Part shown: positions 1 through 5,447 of the stretch, in pieces | Position numbering within the stretch: position 1 is the first letter of the stretch | How the letters are laid out: each line of letters begins with the position of its first letter | Source of the DNA: Solirubrobacterales bacterium | GTDB taxonomy: Bacteria; Actinomycetota; Thermoleophilia; Solirubrobacterales; Solirubrobacteraceae | Assembly (NCBI GenBank): GCA_025964075.1 | Contig: JAOPZQ010000362.1 | Location: forward strand, 1-9,254 | Direction: 5' to 3' | Length of the DNA stretch: 9,254 bases | Translations under genes and position numbers: made by a program | The notes under the pieces: model-generated | What the model saw: only the letters and a program-made list of their open reading frames with translations | Told to the model about the DNA's origin: nothing | Database searches by the model: none

Positions 1-438
1 GACGACGCCGAAGCCGAGGCGCTGCTCGCCGCGGCGCTCCGTGTCGGTCCGCCCGAGATCGGCCGGCCCCGAGCGCGGCTGGCGCGAGCCGAGGCGCTCG
101 TGCGCCTCGGGCGCTGCGAGGAGGCCGAGGAGGAGCTCCGCGCCACGGTCCTCGAGCCGATCGGACGGGCCGACTTCCCCGACACGCTCGTCGCGCGGCT
201 GACCCGCGTGCAGGGCCTGATCGCCGCCCGCCGCGGCGACCGCGAGCTCGCGGAGCGGCGCCTCGACGAGGCGATCGCGCTGTGGCGCGCCCGCGTGGGG
301 GAGACCGACGTCGGAGACGCCTATCACGCCAATCAGGTCGACCTCGGCCGCGTGCCGGTGATCGGCCTGATCGAACCGGCGCGCGAGCTCGAGCGGGCGA
401 TCGCCGACCGCGAGTCCCTGCTGTCCGCCGCCTCCTGA
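1..438 (+). CDS. C-terminal part of a TPR-like helical-repeat protein (5' truncated)
   Basis: The frame is open from the first base of the window and ends at TGA 436-438, giving 145 visible residues; the true start lies upstream. The sequence is almost all Ala/Leu/Glu/Arg-rich amphipathic helix. It shows the helix-turn-helix spacing of tetratricopeptide repeats, for example ARAEALVRLGRCEEAEEEL and a second unit around GLIAARRGDRELAERRLDEA. Such repeats usually mediate protein contacts and often form the C-terminal half of actinobacterial regulators or signalling ATPases. The N-terminal domain that would define the function is outside the window, so no specific role is assigned. The last ~35 residues (from about AYHANQVDLGR) are less repeat-like. 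The next gene begins 10 nt after the stop, so the two are probably co-transcribed. The fold class is fairly likely; the function is unknown. Confidence 0.7.
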   Translation, partial: DDAEAEALLAAALRVGPPEIGRPRARLARAEALVRLGRCEEAEEELRATVLEPIGRADFPDTLVARLTRVQGLIAARRGDRELAERRLDEAIALWRARVGETDVGDAYHANQVDLGRVPVIGLIEPARELERAIADRESLLSAAS

Positions 439-442
439 GGAG
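437..442 (+). promoter_or_regulatory. Shine-Dalgarno of the SRPBCC gene
   Basis: GAGGAG overlaps the stop codon of the upstream gene and lies 6 nt before ATG 449. It is a good match to the anti-Shine-Dalgarno with normal spacing and supports that start. It contrasts with lepA, the HadA-like gene and hrcA in this window, which show no such site. Confidence 0.7.
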
Positions 443-448
443 ACCACG

Positions 449-850
449 ATGCCCGAGTTCCACGACAGCGCCGTCTCCCCCGCCCCGCCCGAGGAGGTGT
501 GGAAGGCGCTGTACGACCCGCGCCGCTTCCCCGAGTGGTGGGAGGGCATCGAGACCGTCGAGTCGGGCGACGCGGCCGGTGGAGAGGCGCCCTACACCGC
601 CTTCCCGGACGGCTATCCCGACTTCCCGATGGCCCAGATCCTGCGGACCGATCACGACGGCCGCAAGGCCGTGATCTCCTGCCTCGTCTCCGACCTGCGC
701 TTCGAGTGGCGCCTCGCGCCGGAGGGCACCGGGACGCGCATCGACGTCGACGTCGAGATCCCCGAGCAGGAGGCGGCGCGGCTCGCCACGCAGCGGGATC
801 TCATCGCCGCGTCCATCCGGAAGCTCGCCGCCGTGGCCGCAGTGGCCTGA
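449..850 (+). CDS. SRPBCC (START/polyketide cyclase-like) family protein
   Basis: A 133-residue protein. It opens with a beta strand and then EEVWKALYDPRRFPEWW (residues 15-31), the typical first helix and tryptophan pair of the SRPBCC/START fold. Alternating strands follow, and a long C-terminal helix (about residues 107-130) closes the hydrophobic pocket. The length is normal for stand-alone family members, and no signal peptide or membrane segment is seen, so it is probably cytoplasmic. SRPBCC proteins bind small hydrophobic ligands or act as cyclases/aromatases; nothing here tells which. It follows the TPR-like gene by 10 nt with its own GAGGAG ribosome binding site, so the two probably share a transcript. 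The family call is fairly safe; the ligand and any link to the upstream protein are unknown. Confidence 0.85.
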   Translation: MPEFHDSAVSPAPPEEVWKALYDPRRFPEWWEGIETVESGDAAGGEAPYTAFPDGYPDFPMAQILRTDHDGRKAVISCLVSDLRFEWRLAPEGTGTRIDVDVEIPEQEAARLATQRDLIAASIRKLAAVAAVA

Positions 851-867
851 CAGGCCCTGAGCGGGCC
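844..867 (+). repeat. Palindrome and hairpin between the SRPBCC stop and the lepA promoter
   Basis: GGCCTG-A-CAGGCC at 844-856 is a perfect 6-bp inverted repeat around one base and contains the TGA stop of the SRPBCC gene (848-850). Overlapping it, GGCCC (853-857) and GGGCC (863-867) can form a 5-bp hairpin with loop TGAGC. There is no U-tract, so an intrinsic terminator is weakly supported. The palindrome lies about 22 bp upstream of the proposed lepA -10 box, where an operator could sit. In such GC-rich DNA it could also be chance. Confidence 0.3.
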
Positions 868-877
868 GGCCTACCCC

Positions 878-883
878 TACTCT
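878..883 (+). promoter_or_regulatory. Putative lepA -10 box (leaderless or very short leader)
   Basis: TACTCT fits the actinobacterial -10 pattern TANNNT. Only 10 nt separate it from ATG 894, so transcription would start about 1-5 nt before the start codon or on it. No Shine-Dalgarno is visible upstream of the ATG, as expected for a leaderless message. No convincing -35 hexamer is seen. Confidence 0.5.
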
Positions 884-893
884 GTACGCCCTC

Positions 894-2708
894 ATGGCCG
901 ACCAGGCTCACATCCGCAACTTCTCGATCATCGCCCACATCGACCACGGCAAGTCGACGCTGGCCGATCGCATCCTCGAGCTCACCCACACGGTCGAGCA
1001 TCGCGACATGCGCGCGCAGCTCCTCGACTCCATGGACCTCGAGCGCGAGCGGGGCATCACGATCAAGGCCCAGGCCGTGCGCGTCCTCTACACCGCCAAG
1101 GATGGCGAGACCTACCAGCTGCACCTGATCGACACCCCGGGCCATGTGGACTTCACCTACGAGGTCTCGCGCTCGCTCGCCGCCTGCGAGGGCGCGCTGC
1201 TCGTCGTCGACGCCTCCCAGGGCGTCGAGGCGCAGACGCTCGCGAACACCTACCTCGCCGTCGACTCGGGACTCGAGCTGATCCCGACCCTAAACAAGAT
1301 CGACCTGCCGGGCGCCGAGCCGGAGCGGGTCGCCGAGGAGATCGCCGAGCTGCTCGGCGAACCGGCCGAGGAGGTGCGGCGGATCAGCGCGAAGACGGGG
1401 GAGGGGGTGACCGAGGTCCTCGAGGAGCTCGTGGCGAAGGTCCCGCCGCCGCGCGGCGACCCGGATGCGCCGCCCCGGGCGCTCATCTTCGACTCCGAGT
1501 TCGACCAGTACCGCGGCGTCATCGCCTACGTCCGCGTCGTCGACGGCGTCTTCCGCAAGGGCGAGGCGATCCGGGCGATGCAGGCGGGCACCGAGGCCGA
1601 GATCGACGACATCGGTTTCTTCTCGCCGCAGATGATCCCCGCGCCCGAGCTGCACGCGGGCGAGGTCGGCTACCTGATCACCGGGATCAAGGACGTCACG
1701 AAGCTCCGCGTCGGCGACACGCTGACGACGCGGGCGCGGCCCGCCGCCGAGGCGCTCCCCGGCTACCGCGACGTCAAGCCGATGGTCTTCTGCGGCCTCT
1801 TCCCGATCGACTCCGACGAATACCCCGACCTCCGCGACGCGCTCGAGAAGCTGACGCTGAACGACGCGGCGCTGATGTGGGAGCCCGAGACCTCCGACGC
1901 GCTCGGCTTCGGCTTCCGCTGCGGCTTTCTCGGCCTGCTGCACATGGACATCGTGCGCGAGCGCCTCGAGCGCGAGTACGACCTCGAGCTGCTGGCGACG
2001 ATGCCGAGCGTCGAGTACGAGGTGACGCTGACCGACGGCGCCGAGCTCGCCGTCCACAACCCGAACGACATGCCCGATCCGGCGCGGATCGCCGAGGTGC
2101 GGGAGCCGGTCGTCGAGGTCAGCATCCTCACGCCGAAGACGTACATCGGCGCGATCATGGAGCTCTGCCAGGAGCGGCGCGGCGCGAGCACGGGGATGCA
2201 CTTCCTCTCCGCCGAGCGGGTGCAGCTCACCTACCGGCTGCCGCTGGCCGAGATCGTCCTCGACTTCTTCGACCAGCTGAAGTCGCGCACGCGCGGGTAC
2301 GCGTCGCTCGACTACGAGCCGGTCGGCAACGAGCCCTCGGACATGGTCAAGCTCGACGTGCTCCTCGCCGGCGAGCCGGTCGACGCGCTCTCGATGATCG
2401 TCCATCGCGACAAGGCCTACGACCAGGGCCGGGGCCTCGCCGAGAAGCTCCGCCAGAAGATCCCCCGCCAGCAGTACGACGTTCCGATCCAGGCGGCGAT
2501 CGGCTCGCACGTCATCGCCCGCGAGACGATCAAGGCGTTCCGCAAGGACGTGACCGCCAAGTGCTACGGCGGCGACATCAGCCGCAAGCGCAAGCTGCTC
2601 GAGCGCCAGAAGGCGGGCAAGCGGCGGATGAAGCAGGTCGGCCGGATCGAGGTGCCCCAGGAGGCCTTCCTCGCCGTGCTCGAGCTCGACGGCAACGGGA
2701 GGAAGTAG
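894..2708 (+). CDS. lepA: Translation elongation factor 4 (LepA GTPase)
   Basis: A 604-residue translational GTPase acting on the 70S ribosome. LepA/EF4 has been described as a back-translocase and as a factor in translation initiation or 30S biogenesis. The G motifs are complete: G1 AHIDHGKST (14-22), switch I GITIKAQ (54-60), G3 DTPGH (80-84), G4 NKID (134-137) and G5 SAKTGEG (165-171). An EF-Tu domain-II-like region follows, then EF-G-like domains including LGFGFRCGFLGLLHMDI. The LepA-specific C-terminal domain carries CYGGDISRKRKLLE and EVPQEAFLAVL (about 557-596), which separates it from EF-G, TypA and RF3. The length is normal (about 600). The start at ATG 894 gives the canonical N-terminus IRNFSIIAHIDHGKST. 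It probably heads a new transcript. An SDR gene starts 9 nt after its stop, and read-through into it is likely. Confidence 0.98.
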   Translation: MADQAHIRNFSIIAHIDHGKSTLADRILELTHTVEHRDMRAQLLDSMDLERERGITIKAQAVRVLYTAKDGETYQLHLIDTPGHVDFTYEVSRSLAACEGALLVVDASQGVEAQTLANTYLAVDSGLELIPTLNKIDLPGAEPERVAEEIAELLGEPAEEVRRISAKTGEGVTEVLEELVAKVPPPRGDPDAPPRALIFDSEFDQYRGVIAYVRVVDGVFRKGEAIRAMQAGTEAEIDDIGFFSPQMIPAPELHAGEVGYLITGIKDVTKLRVGDTLTTRARPAAEALPGYRDVKPMVFCGLFPIDSDEYPDLRDALEKLTLNDAALMWEPETSDALGFGFRCGFLGLLHMDIVRERLEREYDLELLATMPSVEYEVTLTDGAELAVHNPNDMPDPARIAEVREPVVEVSILTPKTYIGAIMELCQERRGASTGMHFLSAERVQLTYRLPLAEIVLDFFDQLKSRTRGYASLDYEPVGNEPSDMVKLDVLLAGEPVDALSMIVHRDKAYDQGRGLAEKLRQKIPRQQYDVPIQAAIGSHVIARETIKAFRKDVTAKCYGGDISRKRKLLERQKAGKRRMKQVGRIEVPQEAFLAVLELDGNGRK

Positions 2709-2713
2709 CTCCC
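2697..2713 (+). promoter_or_regulatory. SDR ribosome binding site within a small inverted repeat
   Basis: GGGAGGAAG (2697-2705) at the end of lepA is the only purine-rich Shine-Dalgarno candidate for the SDR gene. It lies rather far (15 nt from GGAGG) from ATG 2718. GGGAG (2697-2701) can pair with CTCCC (2709-2713) around a 7-nt loop. This would hide the site unless ribosomes finishing lepA open it. Coupling to lepA translation is an inference from this arrangement. Confidence 0.35.
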
Positions 2714-2717
2714 ACCC

Positions 2718-3488
2718 ATGGACCTCGGCCTGCGCGATCGCGTCTGCCTCGTCACCGGCGCCAGCCGGGGGATCGGGCTCGCCACCGCGCGCGGGCTCGC
2801 CGCCGAGGGCGCACGCGTCGTACTCACGGCGCGCGGCGAGGACGAGCTCGCCGCGGCGGCGGCGGAGATCGGCGCCGACCACCTCGCGCTCGACGTCACC
2901 GAGGCCGGCGCCGCCGGGCGCCTGCTCGCGCATGCCGGGCGCGTCGACGTGCTCGTCAACAACGCGGGGACGAGCGCCGTGAAGGCGCTGGACGAGCTCA
3001 CCGACGAGGACTTCGAGGCACAGTGGCAGCTGAACGTCGTCGCCTCCCTGCGGCTCATGCGGGTGTGCGCGCCGGCGATGGCGGAGCGGGGCTGGGGGCG
3101 CATCGTCAACGTCGCCTCCTCCTCGGGCAAGCGCCCGTCGGGGACGAACGTCGCCTACTCGGTGGCGAAGGCGGCGCAGCTGTCGCTCTCGCGTTCGTTC
3201 GCCGACGCCTACGCGGCGCGCGGCGTGCTCGTCAACGCGGTCGCCCCCGGTCCCGTGGCCTCGCAGCTGTGGCTGGGCGAGGGCGGCCTCGCCGACCAGC
3301 AAGCGCAGGCGAAGGGCATCTCCCGCGGGGAGGCGCTCGAGGCCGCCCGGTCGCGCATCCCGCTCGGCCGGCTCGCCGAGGAGGACGAGATCGCGGCGGT
3401 CATCGTGTTCCTCTGCTCCGAGCGCGCGAGCAACGTCACCGGGGCCGCGTGGTCGGTCGACGGCGGCAGCGTTCCCGTGATCATCTGA
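2718..3488 (+). CDS. Short-chain dehydrogenase/reductase, FabG-like (3-oxoacyl reductase type)
   Basis: A 256-residue classical SDR, the normal length for the family, probably cytosolic and tetrameric. The Rossmann cofactor motif TGASRGIG is at 13-20, followed by the NNAG motif (81-84), the structural Asn106, catalytic Ser134, and the YxxxK pair Tyr147/Lys151, then APGPV after the active site. All catalytic residues are present. The residues after beta-2 (TARGEDEL) include an Arg, which often goes with NADPH preference, but this is only suggestive. Relatives include FabG and many 3-hydroxyacyl or alcohol dehydrogenases, so the substrate is not fixed by sequence. The two hot-dog-fold dehydratase genes directly downstream suggest that it reduces a beta-ketoacyl thioester to the 3-hydroxyacyl form they could dehydrate. 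That role is an inference from context. Confidence 0.93.
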   Translation: MDLGLRDRVCLVTGASRGIGLATARGLAAEGARVVLTARGEDELAAAAAEIGADHLALDVTEAGAAGRLLAHAGRVDVLVNNAGTSAVKALDELTDEDFEAQWQLNVVASLRLMRVCAPAMAERGWGRIVNVASSSGKRPSGTNVAYSVAKAAQLSLSRSFADAYAARGVLVNAVAPGPVASQLWLGEGGLADQQAQAKGISRGEALEAARSRIPLGRLAEEDEIAAVIVFLCSERASNVTGAAWSVDGGSVPVII

Positions 3489-3498
3489 GCGGCCCCGC

Positions 3499-3504
3499 TA
3501 CGCT
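3499..3504 (+). promoter_or_regulatory. Putative -10 box before the HadA-like gene (leaderless)
   Basis: TACGCT matches TANNNT and ends 7 nt before ATG 3512, which would place the transcription start at or next to the A of the start codon. The bases between are pyrimidine/C-rich, with no Shine-Dalgarno. This suggests that the dehydratase pair can be expressed separately from lepA and the SDR gene. A -35 match is weak. Confidence 0.5.
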
Positions 3505-3511
3505 GCCCCCG

Positions 3512-3952
3512 ATGCCCGTCAAGACCGACGCCATCGGAAAGACGTACGCCGCCGTCGTCTACGCGGTCGGTCGCGAGAAGGTCCGCGAGTACGCGCTGGC
3601 CGTGGGCGAGACGAACCCGCTGCACCTCGACGTCGAGGCCGCCCGCGCCGCTGGGTACGCCGACCTCGTCGCGCCCCCGATGTTCGCGGTCGTCTACTCC
3701 GGGGCCGCCGTGTGGCCGGTGATGGCCGACCCGGAGTTGGGCCTCGACGTCGCGATGATGCTCCACGCGTCGCAGGAGTTCGCGTGGGGTCCGGTCGTCG
3801 TCGCGGGGGACGAGGTCACCACCCAGACGACCGTCAAGGACGTCTCCGAGCGCTCCGAGCTCGGCTTCTACACCTTCGAGTCGGTGTCGACCAACCAGCG
3901 CGGCGAGACGGTCTGCACCGGCACCTGGACCTGCATCGTGCGGAGGGCGTGA
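3512..3952 (+). CDS. MaoC/FAS1-like dehydratase subunit, HadA-type
   Basis: A 146-residue single hot-dog-fold protein resembling the N-terminal MaoC-like (FAS1_DH) family that includes HadA/HadC of the mycobacterial (3R)-hydroxyacyl-ACP dehydratase. Visible family features are the opening IGKTYAAVVYAVGREKVREY, a region GETNPLHLD (32-40) followed by AAGYADLVAPPMF, and the VAGDEV strand near residue 100. In HadAB-type enzymes the A subunit mainly binds the acyl chain and the B subunit carries the catalytic Asp/His. Here the hydratase signature is partly kept: Asn35-Pro36 and His38 are present, but the usual catalytic Asp position is Glu33 and the later His-Gly is replaced by APP. It was probably a substrate-binding partner of the next gene, whose start overlaps its stop by one base (TGATG). 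Confidence 0.85.
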   Translation: MPVKTDAIGKTYAAVVYAVGREKVREYALAVGETNPLHLDVEAARAAGYADLVAPPMFAVVYSGAAVWPVMADPELGLDVAMMLHASQEFAWGPVVVAGDEVTTQTTVKDVSERSELGFYTFESVSTNQRGETVCTGTWTCIVRRA

Positions 3953-4329
3953 TGGACGCGAACGACCCGATCGAGCTGAAGGTCACGCCGGATCGCTATC
4001 TGACCGTTCGCTACGCGGGCGCCTCGGGCGACTTCAACCCGATCCACTTCGACGAGGACTTCGCGAAGAGCGTCGGGCTGCCCGGCCGGATCCTCCACGG
4101 CCTGTGGACGATGGCGCAGATCGCCCGCGCCCACACCGAGGCCGCCGGCGGCCCGGAGACGCTGAAGCGTCTCAGCGTGCAGTTTCGCGGCATGGGCGCG
4201 CTCGATCAGGAGATCACGGTGAAGGGCACGGTCGACGAGGTCGCCGACGGCGTCGTGCGCGTGAGCTCGAAGGCCGAGCAGAACGGCAAGGCGATCGTCA
4301 AGAACGCCCGGGCCGAGCTTGCCATCTAG
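3952..4329 (+). CDS. MaoC-like (3R)-hydroxyacyl dehydratase subunit, HadB-type
   Basis: A 125-residue single hot-dog-fold protein with the full hydratase-2 signature. YAGASGDFNPIHFD spans residues 21-34 with the catalytic Asp27 and His32, and LPGRILHGLWTMAQIA follows (43-58) with His49-Gly50. This is the catalytic-type subunit, expected to remove water from a 3-hydroxyacyl thioester to give the trans-2-enoyl form, or the reverse. Its ATG overlaps the stop of the HadA-like gene by one base and has a good Shine-Dalgarno (GGAGGG, 3942-3947) inside that gene. The two products are therefore likely made in equal amounts and pair as a heterodimer, as HadA and HadB do. Whether the carrier is ACP or CoA cannot be told. 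An (R)-specific enoyl-CoA hydratase is the alternative. Confidence 0.9.
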   Translation: MDANDPIELKVTPDRYLTVRYAGASGDFNPIHFDEDFAKSVGLPGRILHGLWTMAQIARAHTEAAGGPETLKRLSVQFRGMGALDQEITVKGTVDEVADGVVRVSSKAEQNGKAIVKNARAELAI

Positions 4330-5422
4330 GGTCGTTCCCGACGGACGCCGCACGCACCCTGACGTCCCCATCCTCGACGGCCACAACGACACGCTGCTCG
4401 CGCTCGAGACCGCGGCCCTCCGCGGCACGCCGTGGTCGTTCGCGGAAGGTCGCGACGACGGCGACCTCGACCTGCCGCGCGCCCGCGCCGGCCACTTCGC
4501 CGGCGGGTTCTTCGCCTGCTTCGTCCCCGGCGACCTCGAGGAGCCCACACCGTGGGCGGACGTCCTCGTCGTCACCGACGACGGCTGGGAGGTCCCGTAC
4601 GCCGAGGCGGCCGACCCCGACCAGGTGCGCGCGGTCACGAGCGGCCTGATCGGCCGCCTCCACGGGCTCGAGGACGAGGGCTCGCTGCGGATCGCGCGCA
4701 GCGCCGCAGACGTCGAGGCGTCCCTGGCCGACGGGACTCTGGCGGCGATCCTCCATCTCGAGGGCGCCGAGGCGATCGACCCGGACCTGGCCGCGCTCCC
4801 GGACCTGTACGCGGCCGGCGTGCGGTCGCTCGGCCCCGTGTGGAGCCGGCCGAACGCGTTCGCCCAGGGCGTGCCGTTCCGCTTCCCCTCCTCGCCGGAC
4901 ACCGGGCCCGGCCTCACCGACGCGGGCCGCCGCCTCGTGCGCGCCTGCAACGAGCTGGGGATCATGGTCGACCTCGCGCACATGAACGAGCGCGGCTTCT
5001 TCGACGTGGCGGAGATCTCGTCGGCGCCGCTCGTCGCCACCCACACGGCAGCGCACGCGTTGACGCCGAGCGCGCGGAACATCACCGACGCCGAGATCGA
5101 CGCGATCGGCGACTCGGGTGGCGTCGTCGGGGTGATCCTCAACGTGTCCGACCTCCGAGAGGACGGCCGGGGCGACCGGCCGGACATGCCGCTCTCGCGC
5201 TGGGTCGCCCACGTCGACCACATCGCCGGGCGCATCGGCGTCGAGCACGTGGCGCTGGGCTCGGACTTCGACGGAGCCGCGATGCCGCTCGACTGCCCGG
5301 ACGCGGCCGCCGTGCCGCGCCTCCTCGACGCGCTCCGCGAGATCGGATGGGACGACGAGGATCTGCGCGCCTTCGCGCACGGCAACTGGCTCCGCGTGCT
5401 GAACGCCACGTGGAAAGGCTGA
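4319..5422 (+). CDS. Membrane (renal)-type dipeptidase, peptidase family M19
   Basis: A 367-residue zinc dipeptidase of the amidohydrolase (TIM barrel) fold that cleaves dipeptides, in this family often including those with a C-terminal D-residue. The binuclear metal ligands are all visible: His22 and Asp24 in LDGHNDTLL, Glu148 in HLEGAEAID, His221 in VDLAH and His242 in THTAAHAL. Arg253 (SARN) and Asp316 in GSDFDG complete the active site. No signal peptide or anchor is visible, so it is probably cytoplasmic despite the family name. The only usable start that keeps the HxD motif is TTG 4319, which overlaps the HadB-like gene by 11 nt with no good Shine-Dalgarno, so translation is probably coupled. 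Its place next to acyl-chain genes gives no obvious metabolic link. The family call is firm; the physiological substrate is unknown. Confidence 0.93.
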   Translation: MPSRVVPDGRRTHPDVPILDGHNDTLLALETAALRGTPWSFAEGRDDGDLDLPRARAGHFAGGFFACFVPGDLEEPTPWADVLVVTDDGWEVPYAEAADPDQVRAVTSGLIGRLHGLEDEGSLRIARSAADVEASLADGTLAAILHLEGAEAIDPDLAALPDLYAAGVRSLGPVWSRPNAFAQGVPFRFPSSPDTGPGLTDAGRRLVRACNELGIMVDLAHMNERGFFDVAEISSAPLVATHTAAHALTPSARNITDAEIDAIGDSGGVVGVILNVSDLREDGRGDRPDMPLSRWVAHVDHIAGRIGVEHVALGSDFDGAAMPLDCPDAAAVPRLLDALREIGWDDEDLRAFAHGNWLRVLNATWKG

Positions 5423-5431
5423 CAGGCGAAA

Positions 5432-5437
5432 TACAAT
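5432..5437 (+). promoter_or_regulatory. Putative hrcA operon -10 box (TACAAT)
   Basis: TACAAT differs from the consensus TATAAT at one base and is the most AT-rich hexamer in the local sequence. It ends 10 nt before ATG 5448, with no Shine-Dalgarno between, which suggests a leaderless or 1-5 nt leader message for hrcA-dnaJ. No good TTGACA-like -35 is seen at 16-18 nt. No CIRCE inverted repeat (TTAGCACTC-N9-GAGTGCTAA type) is visible here. Confidence 0.6.
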
Positions 5438-5447
5438 CGACAGCGCC

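Noticed and set aside
864..871. GGCCGGCC palindrome before lepA
   Set aside because: An 8-bp all-GC palindrome is expected by chance at this base composition.
1290..3302. A 670-codon open frame on the minus strand opposite lepA and the SDR gene
   Set aside because: It lies antisense to lepA, whose motifs are unmistakable. The product is a low-complexity Arg/Asp/Leu/His mixture, the usual shadow in GC-rich DNA.
858..3495. TGAGCGG shared upstream of the lepA and HadA-like promoters (858-864 and 3486-3492)
   Set aside because: The distance to the -10 box differs (20 versus 13 nt), and at the second site it contains the SDR stop codon. Likely coincidence in GC-rich DNA.
1877..3511. Upstream extension of the HadA-like frame to an ATG at 1877 inside lepA
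   Set aside because: The frame is open by chance through lepA and the SDR gene. The extension is Arg-rich shadow sequence. The real start is ATG 3512.
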